A stretch of DNA of 64,000 bases from Chitinophagaceae bacterium (GTDB taxonomy: Bacteria; Bacteroidota; Bacteroidia; Chitinophagales; Chitinophagaceae). The stretch lies in contig JAMLGT010000015.1 in NCBI GenBank assembly GCA_023957755.1, positions 45,894 to 109,893 of the forward strand, given 5' to 3'. The translations under genes were made by a program, and so were the position numbers. Positions within the stretch are counted from its first letter, which is position 1; the number at the start of each line of letters is the position of its first letter. The notes beneath the pieces were generated by a model. That model made no database searches. It saw only the letters and a list, made by a program, of their open reading frames with translations, and was not told the DNA's origin. Shown here piece after piece: positions 9,645 through 18,346 of the stretch.

Positions 9645-9944
9645 ATGACAACAGATAATTTAATCCTCGAAAAGCTAAGCGAAATAGCTTCCAAATTGGA
9701 CGAGCAAAACCTTTTGCAAAAAACAGTCCTCAACTTTAACGAAGCAGCTAAATACCTCGATGTTAGCCCTTCCCACCTTTACAAGTTGACTTCTTCCCGG
9801 CAGGTGCCGCACTTCTGCCCACAGGGAAAAAAATTGTACTTCAAGCGTTCCGAGTTGGACGATTGGCTGCAACGCAATCGGCAGATTACAACCGCCGAAG
9901 CCGACCAGCTTGCCGATAACCTACCAATCGGCAAAAAGAAATAA
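9645..9944 (+). CDS. excisionase-like helix-turn-helix protein
   Basis: A 99-aa protein with a winged HTH of the excisionase/MerR-like type at about residues 25-72: a FNEAAKYLDVS helix-turn-helix followed by YKLTSSRQVPH, a wing, and a terminal SELDDWL helix. Proteins of this type bind DNA next to attachment sites and steer integrases toward excision, or act as local regulators. I choose the ATG at 9645 over an in-frame upstream start at 9597, since the extra 16 residues have no family look. A palindrome cluster lies just upstream. Confidence 0.85.
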   Translation: MTTDNLILEKLSEIASKLDEQNLLQKTVLNFNEAAKYLDVSPSHLYKLTSSRQVPHFCPQGKKLYFKRSELDDWLQRNRQITTAEADQLADNLPIGKKK

Positions 9945-9976
9945 TCCCAATTCATTAACGAAGTAAAATTTATAAA

Positions 9977-12229
9977 ATGGCAACTTGTTCCATATTCAAA
10001 AACTTCACTACACCGGTGGAGAAAAAATCGCTAATCATTATCCTCAATGATATAGGGTCCGACAAATACAAATCCAATGTGGAAGAAATCCGCTGCCTAA
10101 AAGCAGAAGGCAAAACCGAAGAAGCCCAGGAAAAGAAAAAGCAACTTCCTGCCTTCACACCGTCAGCTACTTTTACCAACAGGCGGGTGATGGACAGTCT
10201 CGAAAATTACAGCAACTTTATTCATTTGGATTTTGACAAGCTCACACCCGGGCAGATGCAGCAGGCTTTTGAAATCATTACCCAAATTCCTTACACCTTC
10301 GGCTGTTTCATAAGCCCCAGCGGTAATGGGCTAAAAATCTTTGTAGAAGTGGACACAGACCTTGAACACCACGATATTGCCTATTCCCAAGTGAAGCATT
10401 TCTATGAAGAAAAATTAGGCTTACCAGCGGATGAAAAATGCAAAGATATTACACGCCTTTGCTTCGTTAGTTACGACCCACAGTTGTACAAGAATATTGC
10501 AAACGAAAAATTCAAGGTTCAACTACCGCCCGAAGTTGGAGAGCCTGCACCAGTTGTTTCACCAGCGCCTGTGTTGCCACCTGCGGCACAGGCACTTCCA
10601 GAACCCAACGATTTGGAAATGGAATTTCTTTTCAAGCAACAAGTAGAGTTCACCAATCGTAAAATCCAATACACCCAAGGCAACAGGAACAACTTTATCT
10701 ATGCGCTTGCTTCCAACTGCAACCGTGTAGGCATTCCCCCTGCCATAGCGCTTACGCTTATGAAGCAGGGTTATGACCTTGCCGCCAATGAGATAGAAAC
10801 CACCGTCCGCAGCGCCTACACACACCACAAAGCCGAGCATTCCACCGTCAAGCTAATATCTACAAATGCAGATGATGCTGAAGATGCACCCGAACCACCA
10901 ATGCCCAACCTGCCCGATGATATATTTAATACACTTCCTGATTTCCTGAAAGAAATTGTGAAAGTGGCTACTACAAAGGAAGAACGGGATATACTTTTAT
11001 TGGGCAGCATAGTTACCCTCAGTGTGGCGGTGCATAAAATCTACGGCAAGTATCGGGATACAATCGTCAATGCCAATCTGTTTATATTCCTTACCGGCAA
11101 GGCTTCGGCAGGCAAGGGAATTTTAATACATTGCCGCAAACTCATAGACCAAATCCACGAAGCCCTGCGGGATTTGGCGAAGAATATGAAACGGCAATAC
11201 GAAATAGATTTGGCAGACTACAACAAAAACAAGGCTAACGACCCCACCATTGAAAAACCGCAAAAGCCACCGCAAAAAATGTTGTTCATTCCGGCAAATA
11301 ATAGTGCCACGGGCTTTCAGGAAATTTTGGGCGATAGCGACAGCCGTGGAATTATTTTTGAAACCGAAGGCGATACTTTGGCAAACGCTTTTAAAACCGA
11401 CTACGGCGATTTTAGCAGTGCCTTCCGCAATGCATTCCAACACGAGCCTATCTCTTATTACCGTCGTACCGACAAGGAATATGTGGAAATAAAACGCCCT
11501 TGCCTTTCGGCAATGCTTTCAGGCACGCCGCAGCAAATTCAAACCCTCATTCCCAATCCAGAAAATGGTTTGTTCAGCCGCTTTATGTTCTATCGTATGA
11601 ATATGAACCACAATTGGGATGATGTATTTGCCACAAAAACAGAAAATGGTTTGGACAGGCATTTTGAAACATTGGGCAATCAGTTTTATGAATTATACAA
11701 AACCCTGCAAGGGCAGAATGCAATTTGCTTTACCCTCACAGAGAGCCAGCAGCAGCGGTTTAACGACTTCTTCCGCAAGCACCAGTCGGTTTATATCACC
11801 ATTCACGAAGATGATTATATAGGCACGGTACGCCGCTTAGGGCTTACTGCCTTTCGGATGATGATGATATTCACCACCCTGCGAATATTGGAAACAGGCG
11901 ACCTTTCAAGCCCACTTGTTTGCAGCGATGAAGATTTTGAAAACACCCTGCAAATTGTGTACATTCTGCTCAAGCACAGCAGCTATGTTTACACACAAAT
12001 TGCCCAGGAAGGCGTAAAGCAAAAGCCCAAGAAACCCAAAGAATTATTCTTAGAAGCTTTGCCCTACAAATTTAATAGGCAGGATTATGTGGCGATTGCT
12101 GCCCGCTTTGAAATCAAAGACAAAACGGCTCAAGGCTATATGAAAAAGTTTGTAGATGCAGGAGCAATCCTAAGCCCGGCTCACGACCAATATATTAACC
12201 CTGCCGCCAAGCCCAATCCTGAAATTTAA
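9977..12229 (+). CDS. VirE N-terminal / DUF3987 primase-helicase-like protein
   Basis: A 750-aa protein. Residues about 40-180 match the BT4734/VirE N-terminal type (the FIHLDFDKL and FISPSGNGLKIFV blocks are hallmarks). About 210-280 looks like a primase C-terminal helical segment. About 305-690 is a DUF3987-type region with a P-loop-like GKASAGKG at about 374-381. The C-terminus (about 700-745) resembles a winged helix. This architecture is very common in Bacteroidota mobile elements, usually right after an excisionase-like gene, and is thought to act in element replication or stability. The activity itself is inferred. Confidence 0.88.
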   Translation: MATCSIFKNFTTPVEKKSLIIILNDIGSDKYKSNVEEIRCLKAEGKTEEAQEKKKQLPAFTPSATFTNRRVMDSLENYSNFIHLDFDKLTPGQMQQAFEIITQIPYTFGCFISPSGNGLKIFVEVDTDLEHHDIAYSQVKHFYEEKLGLPADEKCKDITRLCFVSYDPQLYKNIANEKFKVQLPPEVGEPAPVVSPAPVLPPAAQALPEPNDLEMEFLFKQQVEFTNRKIQYTQGNRNNFIYALASNCNRVGIPPAIALTLMKQGYDLAANEIETTVRSAYTHHKAEHSTVKLISTNADDAEDAPEPPMPNLPDDIFNTLPDFLKEIVKVATTKEERDILLLGSIVTLSVAVHKIYGKYRDTIVNANLFIFLTGKASAGKGILIHCRKLIDQIHEALRDLAKNMKRQYEIDLADYNKNKANDPTIEKPQKPPQKMLFIPANNSATGFQEILGDSDSRGIIFETEGDTLANAFKTDYGDFSSAFRNAFQHEPISYYRRTDKEYVEIKRPCLSAMLSGTPQQIQTLIPNPENGLFSRFMFYRMNMNHNWDDVFATKTENGLDRHFETLGNQFYELYKTLQGQNAICFTLTESQQQRFNDFFRKHQSVYITIHEDDYIGTVRRLGLTAFRMMMIFTTLRILETGDLSSPLVCSDEDFENTLQIVYILLKHSSYVYTQIAQEGVKQKPKKPKELFLEALPYKFNRQDYVAIAARFEIKDKTAQGYMKKFVDAGAILSPAHDQYINPAAKPNPEI

Positions 12230-12246
12230 CCCTTTCAGGATTTTAA

Positions 12247-12293
12247 GGATTTAAGGATATGCTTTCCCCCATTTCCTGCAAATCCTCAAATCC
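12247..12293. repeat. 12-bp inverted repeat after the primase-like gene
   Basis: GGATTTAAGGAT at 12247-12258 pairs with ATCCTCAAATCC at 12282-12293 (11 of 12 bases). There is no T-run after the right arm, so it is not a standard intrinsic terminator. It begins 17 bp after the stop codon and could stabilise the 3' end or be bound by a protein. Confidence 0.4.
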
Positions 12294-12328
12294 GCACCCA
12301 TATCAAAACACAGGAAGTAGAGCATTAT

Positions 12329-12430
12329 GGGCTGTCAGCAGTGGTGCATAGCCGGGCATTTGTCCCCGCTATTCACTACAAGTCCTCGCTCGTTCCTCGC
12401 TGTGGGCTTTCCGTTTCTATCGGGCAGCCC
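12329..12430 (+). repeat. REP-like hairpin repeat, copy 1
   Basis: The outer arms GGGCTG (12329-12334) and CAGCCC (12425-12430) enclose an ACTAC block (12375-12379), the stem AAGTCC/GGGCTT (12380-12385/12404-12409), the loop block GCTCGTTCCTC (12388-12398) and TCCGTTTCTATC. The same order, with an identical 11-nt loop block but a different stem, recurs near 39222-39272. This fills the 444-bp gene-free gap 12230-12673; I see no coding signal there. A 100-aa reading frame over it is not convincing. Confidence 0.55.
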
Positions 12431-12634
12431 GTCAGCTTTAGTAATTCTGTCAACTTATACCTTGCATTTCACCCCCATTTTGTCAAGTTATAGGTTTACA
12501 TTTTTATCCAAAACAAAACCCCTAAAGTTCCGCAAGCTGCCCCACTCCCACAATGGCATATTTACGCTATTGCCCACAACAGCATTTATCCACATTTTTG
12601 CTAAAACATTTCGCAATGATTGTTCTTGATTAGT

Positions 12635-12642
12635 TATATTTG
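12635..12642 (+). promoter_or_regulatory. candidate -7 promoter element (TATATTTG)
   Basis: TATATTTG fits the Bacteroidota -7 consensus and lies 31 bp before the GTG start of the XRE regulator. It could drive the regulator and, by read-through, the whole defence operon. Confidence 0.5.
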
Positions 12643-12673
12643 TCATTATTTGGCAAGTCATTAAAATATTACC

Positions 12674-12982
12674 GTGAGCAACCAATTTGGAAATAAATTA
12701 AGAGAACTGCGGGAGCAGCAAAATCTATTGCTTAGGCAGGTAGCGCCACTGTTAGATGTGGACACACCAATGCTTAGTAAAATTGAGCGTGGCGAGCGGC
12801 AGGCAAAAAAAGAATTGGTGCTGCGCCTTGCGCCCATACTCAAAGCAAAGCCCGATGAATTGCTTACCCTTTGGCTTGCCGACCAAATTGCAGCACTTGC
12901 CGCTGATGAAGAAGTTGGGTTGCAAGCAATGCAGGTTGCCGAAGAAGAAGTAAAATATCAAAAGACGAAAAAGAAAAAATAA
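12674..12982 (+). CDS. XRE-family transcriptional regulator
   Basis: A 102-aa protein starting with GTG. Residues about 5-60 form a Cro/C1-type HTH (LRELREQQNLLLRQVAPLLDV, then the recognition-helix region TPMLSKIERGER). The C-terminal tail is acidic then Lys-rich. Small XRE regulators of this type often head Bacteroidota restriction-modification islands and delay restriction or keep expression low. It lies directly upstream of the Abi and type III R-M genes, so it is the likely local repressor. The target site is not proven; the inverted repeat before the Abi gene is a candidate. Confidence 0.88.
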   Translation: MSNQFGNKLRELREQQNLLLRQVAPLLDVDTPMLSKIERGERQAKKELVLRLAPILKAKPDELLTLWLADQIAALAADEEVGLQAMQVAEEEVKYQKTKKKK

Positions 12983-13118
12983 GAAGACAATGGTAATAAA
13001 CCACCCAAAAAGAATTAACAGCAAAAATTTGGAAACTATTCCAAACTATGCTTATTTTGTGCCCAATAATACCTGCCACGCCTCTACACAAAGCGCACCC
13101 GGGCAGGTTTTCGCTTTA

Positions 13119-13149
13119 TTAGGGTTTCCTTTCTTCACCCAAACCCTAA
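13119..13149. promoter_or_regulatory. 9-bp perfect inverted repeat before the Abi gene
   Basis: TTAGGGTTT (13119-13127) and AAACCCTAA (13141-13149) are perfect complements with a 13-nt loop. The right arm ends 4 bp before the Abi start codon, so the hairpin would bury the ribosome-binding region. It could be an operator for the XRE protein or a translational control hairpin. No T-run follows. Confidence 0.5.
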
Positions 13150-13153
13150 CAAA

Positions 13154-14053
13154 ATGAATTACACCAAGCCCCCCATTTCCATTGCCGACCAAATAGCTAA
13201 GTTAAAGGCCCGTGGTTTAACCATAAACGACGAAGCAAAAGCAACCTCCTATCTCTCAAATATTAGTTACTACAGGCTTAGGGCTTATACATACCCATTC
13301 CAAGATAATAAGAACTCGTTACACCCTTTTATAGTTCGAGTAACCTTCGATGAAATTATTAACCTCTACGTTTTTGACCGAAAATTCAGGTTATTGCTTT
13401 TTGATGCAATAGAAAAGATTGAAATTTCTATGCGTACAGAAATAATCTATCAATGGGCATTATCAAACGGAAGCCATTGGCACTTAGATGCAGCCTTATA
13501 TAGAAACCCTGTACAATTTGCAAAAAACTATACAAGGCTAAGCGAAGAAATAAAGAGAAGTGAAGAAACATTTATTAAACATTATAGGCAGAAATATACA
13601 AACCCAACCGACCCGCCCAGTTGGATGAGTTTGGAAGTAACAAGCTTCGGATTGCTTTCACTTATTTTTTCCAATCTGAAAAAAGGCCCGGAAAAAATCG
13701 CCGTTACAAAATATTATGGGCTAAATGATATTTCAGTTTTAGAAAGTTGGATGCACTCTCTGAGTAATATTCGCAATGTATGCGCCCACCATAGCCGTTT
13801 ATGGAACAGAAGATTGACAGCTCATATAAAACTGCCTACAAATACAAAATTCACTTTCGTAAAACACAAAAACATTCTACCCTATAAAGTGTATGCGGCA
13901 GTTTGCAGTATTCAATACCTGCTTAATATTATTAGCCCGGGGTGCGGGTTTAAAGACCGCCTTTTGTCGTTGATGAAAAACTGTCCATTAGCACAGGAAA
14001 AAGAAATGGGCTTTCCGCCCGATTGGCAAAACGAACCTCTTTGGAAAAACTAA
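13154..14053 (+). CDS. Abi_2-family (AbiD/AbiF-like) HEPN defence protein
   Basis: A 299-aa protein with the Abi_2 family signature: an N-terminal IADQIAKLKARGL block, LSNISYYRLRAY at about 34-45, a central FDRKFRLLLFDAIEKIEISMR helix region at about 74-94, and the HEPN-like motif RNVCAHHSRLWNR at 207-219 (R207 to H212, the RxxxxH ribonuclease signature). AbiD/AbiF-type proteins abort phage infection, and some HEPN members act as RNases or tRNA-targeting toxins. It sits between the XRE regulator and mod (37 bp gap), so it belongs to the same island. The family is sure; the target is inferred. Confidence 0.92.
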   Translation: MNYTKPPISIADQIAKLKARGLTINDEAKATSYLSNISYYRLRAYTYPFQDNKNSLHPFIVRVTFDEIINLYVFDRKFRLLLFDAIEKIEISMRTEIIYQWALSNGSHWHLDAALYRNPVQFAKNYTRLSEEIKRSEETFIKHYRQKYTNPTDPPSWMSLEVTSFGLLSLIFSNLKKGPEKIAVTKYYGLNDISVLESWMHSLSNIRNVCAHHSRLWNRRLTAHIKLPTNTKFTFVKHKNILPYKVYAAVCSIQYLLNIISPGCGFKDRLLSLMKNCPLAQEKEMGFPPDWQNEPLWKN

Positions 14054-14090
14054 TTCATAATTCAACATTTATCATTCATAATTATACATA

Positions 14091-15785
14091 ATGCCCACAT
14101 TACAATTCAAAGGACGAAACATTATTTGGAACCACCACCTCACCGTGCCTTACCATACATTGGACGAAGTGCCTGCCAACTCTTTTGACCCAGCCAAAGG
14201 GGAAGGAAATATCATAGTGGAAGGCGACAACCTCACCGCCCTAAAAGCCTTGTTGCCACAGTATGCAGGGAAAGTAAAGTGCATTTACATAGACCCGCCA
14301 TACAACACCGGCAACGAAGGTTGGGTGTACAACGATAAAGTAAACAGCCCACTCATAAACGATTGGTTGGGCAAAACCGTAGGTACAGACGACCTTACCC
14401 GCCACGACAAATGGCTTTGTATGATGGTGCCAAGATTAAAATTACTCAAAGAATTGTTGGCACCTGATGGTGGAATTTTCATATCTATTGATGATAATGA
14501 ATTAGGCAACCTTAGGTTGATTTGCAATGAAATTTTTAAAGAAGAAAACTTTATCGCAGTTATGCCGAGAATTACCAAAAAAGCGGGCAAAACCACAGGT
14601 AATGTTGCAAAGAATACCGACTACGTTTTAGTTTATAAAGGTGAAGCCAATCTTGAACTTGAAACAAACACCGTTGCTTTAGAAAATTATGATGAAGAAG
14701 ATGAGTATGTTGATGAACGTGGAAACTTCAAATTATCCCAAACTCTTGACTATGGGTCAATTCAGTATAGTCCCTCTTTAGATTACGAAATAGAACTTGA
14801 TGGTGAAATATTTAGACCAGGTGGTGTTTCAAAAAAGGAAATGTTAGCAAGACAAAAATTAAATCCAAAGAGTGATTGGTGTTGGCGTTGGAGTAAGGAA
14901 CTTTTTGAATTTGGTTTAGAAAAAGGATTTGTTTCGGTAAAACAATCACGAAATGGCAAAAGAATTTATACAAAGACTTATGCGAACGCTACCATAAAAA
15001 AGAATGGTGCAAGCTATTTCGTTGACACAGTAGAAAGGACAAAAAAGGTTACTACATTAGAGTTTATTGAAAACCAGTACTCCAATGACAACTCAAGAAA
15101 GGAAATTGAACGTTTATTCGGTTCTAAAGTATTTGAATATTCAAAACCACCTTCTTTGGTTAAGAAAATCTTGTTCCTTGCAACCGAGCCAAATTCAATT
15201 ATCCTCGACAGTTTCGCAGGTTCAGGCACCACAGGGCAGGCAGTGTTGGAGCTCAACAAAGAAGATGGCGGCAACCGCAAATTTATTTTGGTACAAATGA
15301 CGGAAGCCACCGAAGCCGAGCCTAATAAAAACATTGCCAGGGACATTACCGCCGAGCGCATAAAAAGGGCAATCACCAAATACGACCTCAACAGCGGCTT
15401 TACTTACTACAAGTTGGGCACAGCCATAGATGCAGAAACTTTGTTGCAAGGCGATTTGCCCACTTATGAGCAGTTTGCCAAGTATGTGTATTATCTCTGC
15501 ACAGGTCAGCACCACAGCAAGCATAAGGAAATAAAGCCCAAAGATTATTTTGTGGGCAATGCGGGCAACACAGCTATCTACCTCATTTACGAACAGGATT
15601 TTGAAAAACTTACCCAGCTTGCGCTCAATCTTTCGCTTGCCGAAAAATTCCGGAAGGCAAGTGCCAATAAACCCGTTGTAGTGTATGCACCGGCTTGCTT
15701 TTTAGACGAAGAATATTTGCAGGATTTCAATATGCAGTTTGTAAGCATTCCCTACAACCTGTTTCAAAAAAACGAACAACCTTAA
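14091..15785 (+). CDS. mod: type III restriction-modification methyltransferase (Mod)
   Basis: A 564-aa N6-adenine/N4-cytosine DNA methyltransferase of the beta class: motif IV DPPYNTG at 68-74 precedes motif I FAGSGTTG at about 375-382. Between them, residues about 160-365 form the target-recognition domain. That central part is visibly more AT-rich than the flanking catalytic parts, which suggests a swapped specificity segment. Mod sets the recognition site, protects host DNA and is required for cleavage with Res, encoded 12 bp downstream. The C-terminal 130 residues are the usual Mod extension. Confidence 0.93.
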   Translation: MPTLQFKGRNIIWNHHLTVPYHTLDEVPANSFDPAKGEGNIIVEGDNLTALKALLPQYAGKVKCIYIDPPYNTGNEGWVYNDKVNSPLINDWLGKTVGTDDLTRHDKWLCMMVPRLKLLKELLAPDGGIFISIDDNELGNLRLICNEIFKEENFIAVMPRITKKAGKTTGNVAKNTDYVLVYKGEANLELETNTVALENYDEEDEYVDERGNFKLSQTLDYGSIQYSPSLDYEIELDGEIFRPGGVSKKEMLARQKLNPKSDWCWRWSKELFEFGLEKGFVSVKQSRNGKRIYTKTYANATIKKNGASYFVDTVERTKKVTTLEFIENQYSNDNSRKEIERLFGSKVFEYSKPPSLVKKILFLATEPNSIILDSFAGSGTTGQAVLELNKEDGGNRKFILVQMTEATEAEPNKNIARDITAERIKRAITKYDLNSGFTYYKLGTAIDAETLLQGDLPTYEQFAKYVYYLCTGQHHSKHKEIKPKDYFVGNAGNTAIYLIYEQDFEKLTQLALNLSLAEKFRKASANKPVVVYAPACFLDEEYLQDFNMQFVSIPYNLFQKNEQP

Positions 15786-15797
15786 ACCACGAGTACT

Positions 15798-18335
15798 ATG
15801 TTTTTAAAAAACTACCAACAAAAAGTGGTGAAGGCTTTAAAAGATTTTTTCACCACGGCAGATAATCAAAAAGAAACACTTGCCACCACCTTAAAGGCAG
15901 TGCCCGAAGCAATGCGCCCTACCATAAAGGCAGGCTTCGATTGGGTCAAGCTTTCTTATGATGATTTATCGGTGGCTTACAACGATGTTTCTGCCAAAAC
16001 AGGTTTGAGCGAAGCCTATCCACGCTTTGTAATAAAAGTGCCCACAGGCGGCGGCAAAACGCTTTTGGCTGTAGAAGCCATAAGAGAATACCAAAACCTT
16101 TTTGCCAAACGCAAAACAGGTTTGGTGGTGTGGATTGTGCCCAGCGAAACCATTTACACTCAAACCATTCAAAAGCTAAAAGACCGCAGTCATTTCTTAC
16201 GGCAGTTGATAGACCAAAGTTCAGGCGGCAATACCATTATTATAGAAAAAGGGCAAAAACTCACGCAAACCGATTTGGATAATAACCTTGTTATCCTGTT
16301 TGTAATGATACAGTCGGTATCCAGGGCAAATAGTAAGGATGCCCTCAAAGTATTTCAGGACAGCGGCGGATATGATACCTTTTTCCCTGCCGATAACCGG
16401 TACGATTTGCACAAAGAATTATTGGCAAAATTTCCCAACCTCGACACTTTTGATGGCACCGGCGCAGGCAGTGTTATGACGCAGGTACGCACCAGCTTAG
16501 GCAATGCTATCCGCATTACCCAGCCATTGATTTTGATTGATGAAATCCACAAGGTTTTTTCCGACAATGCACGCAATACCATTAACAACCTCAATCCCTC
16601 AATGGTCATTGGTTTTTCGGCTACGCCAAAACCCGAAATGAATATTTTGGTCAGCATTACAGGTTTGGAGTTAAAGGAAGAAGAAATGGTAAAGCTCGAC
16701 TTGCATATCAATCCGCCTACTTCCACAGTGGAAAACGATTGGAAGGCAATGCTCAAAGAAATAGTTGCCCACCGCAAAAAATTAGAGAACGAAGCCGTAA
16801 AACTGCAAACAGAAAAGGGCACTTACATACGCCCCATAGCACTCATACAGGTGGAGCGCACAGGCAGAGACCAGCGCACAGGCGGGTATGTGCATAGTTT
16901 GGATGCAAGGGATGAATTATTGCAATTGGGCATAAGTGCCGATGAAATTGCCATTAAAACCAGCAGCCAAAACGATATTGAAGATGTGGATTTGCTTAGC
17001 CGCAATACACCCATTCGGTATATCATTACCAAAGATGCCCTTCGTGAAGGATGGGATTGCAGCTATGCCTATATTTTGGGCATTATACCCAATGTTGGTT
17101 CCAACACAGGCATTACCCAATTGGTTGGTCGTGTGCTACGCCAGCCCTATGCCAAGAAAACAGGTGTAGAACAGTTGGATGAAAGCTATGTGTATTTTGT
17201 AAAAGGTGGTGTGCAGGAAATGTTGGGTCAGGTAACGGCAGGCTTCAAATCCGAAGGGTTGGAAGACCTTACCAATACACTGAAAGTTTCCAAAAATGCT
17301 ACAGTAAATCCGGCAAAGACGGTTAAGATAAAACCTGCGATTGCCAAACAATTTCGCCAGGCATTTTTTATGCCGGTGTGGATTTGCGTTACCGATAAAA
17401 AGAAGCTTCGCACATTTAGTTACGAAATTGATATTCTGCCTCGTTTAAATTTTGCTGCATTCACACTGCAACTTCCATTGCTCGATAAAATAAAAAATGC
17501 GCTAAGCACCGAAACTTTGGAACGGACAAGTTATGTGGTTACATTAAACCAGCAAAGCAGGGCTACCACAGCCAGCGAAAGCGTTTCCATTGAACAATCA
17601 GAAGCGATAAACCTAAACCATTTTACACGCCGTGTTACCGATGTGGTAGAAAATCCATTTCTTGCCCGGAAAATGGTGAACAGTTTTATTCCTGTTTTGG
17701 AAGACCATTTGGGAAAAGCAGAACTTTCCGCACATTTCGGATTTATAGTATCCGAAGTATTTAAGGATTTGAATGCGGAAAGAATTGTGCAAGAAGAAAA
17801 AATCTTCAACGAATTAATTACGAGCAAAGATTTGGAATTAGCCGTTTCCGACCACCAGGAAATTGGCTATCATATACCCACCACAGATACCATTTATTTT
17901 AATGGCGTTCCTAATGCATTCAACCATTATCTCTACGATGATTTTGACCCAACAACCCTCAACTCTTTGGAACGGACTGTTGCCGATACATTAGACACCC
18001 AAACAAAAATCCTTTGGTGGTTCCGCAATAAAGTCAGCCGTGGTTGGTATGCCATACAAGGTTGGAAACGCCACAAAATCCGCCCCGATTTTATTGCTGC
18101 AAAAAAGAAAGACGATGGCAGTTTGGAATTTATGTATGTTATAGAAAGCAAAGGCGAGCATTTAGCAGGCAACACAGATAGCCAGTATAAAAAGAAAGTG
18201 ATGGACACAATGTCCAACCAAAAAGTATCCGTTTATCAGCAGGAACTAAGCTTCGGAGTTCTAAACGAAGACTACGCCTTCTATTTTGTAGAGCAAGGCA
18301 ACGAAGTAGCGGATATAAAAACGATGATGAAATAA
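15798..18335 (+). CDS. res: type III restriction enzyme Res subunit (helicase-nuclease)
   Basis: An 845-aa DEAD/DEAH-type helicase with Walker A PTGGGKT at about 80-87 and Walker B DEIH at about 247-250. The helicase C-terminal part includes ITKDALREGWD (about 413-423) and QLVGRVLRQP. A C-terminal PD-(D/E)xK nuclease domain follows, with RPDFIAAKK at about 764-772 and ESKGEH at about 784-789. Res hydrolyses ATP to communicate along DNA and cuts when two Mod-bound sites interact. It follows mod by 12 bp and precedes the Argonaute gene by 11 bp, so all three look co-transcribed. Length and motifs look intact. Confidence 0.94.
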   Translation: MFLKNYQQKVVKALKDFFTTADNQKETLATTLKAVPEAMRPTIKAGFDWVKLSYDDLSVAYNDVSAKTGLSEAYPRFVIKVPTGGGKTLLAVEAIREYQNLFAKRKTGLVVWIVPSETIYTQTIQKLKDRSHFLRQLIDQSSGGNTIIIEKGQKLTQTDLDNNLVILFVMIQSVSRANSKDALKVFQDSGGYDTFFPADNRYDLHKELLAKFPNLDTFDGTGAGSVMTQVRTSLGNAIRITQPLILIDEIHKVFSDNARNTINNLNPSMVIGFSATPKPEMNILVSITGLELKEEEMVKLDLHINPPTSTVENDWKAMLKEIVAHRKKLENEAVKLQTEKGTYIRPIALIQVERTGRDQRTGGYVHSLDARDELLQLGISADEIAIKTSSQNDIEDVDLLSRNTPIRYIITKDALREGWDCSYAYILGIIPNVGSNTGITQLVGRVLRQPYAKKTGVEQLDESYVYFVKGGVQEMLGQVTAGFKSEGLEDLTNTLKVSKNATVNPAKTVKIKPAIAKQFRQAFFMPVWICVTDKKKLRTFSYEIDILPRLNFAAFTLQLPLLDKIKNALSTETLERTSYVVTLNQQSRATTASESVSIEQSEAINLNHFTRRVTDVVENPFLARKMVNSFIPVLEDHLGKAELSAHFGFIVSEVFKDLNAERIVQEEKIFNELITSKDLELAVSDHQEIGYHIPTTDTIYFNGVPNAFNHYLYDDFDPTTLNSLERTVADTLDTQTKILWWFRNKVSRGWYAIQGWKRHKIRPDFIAAKKKDDGSLEFMYVIESKGEHLAGNTDSQYKKKVMDTMSNQKVSVYQQELSFGVLNEDYAFYFVEQGNEVADIKTMMK

Positions 18336-18346
18336 ACCCCATACCA

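Noticed and set aside
12327..12629. 100-aa reading frame in the gap after the primase-like gene
   Set aside because: It lies on a REP-like hairpin repeat, with phenylalanine/serine-rich, non-family composition.
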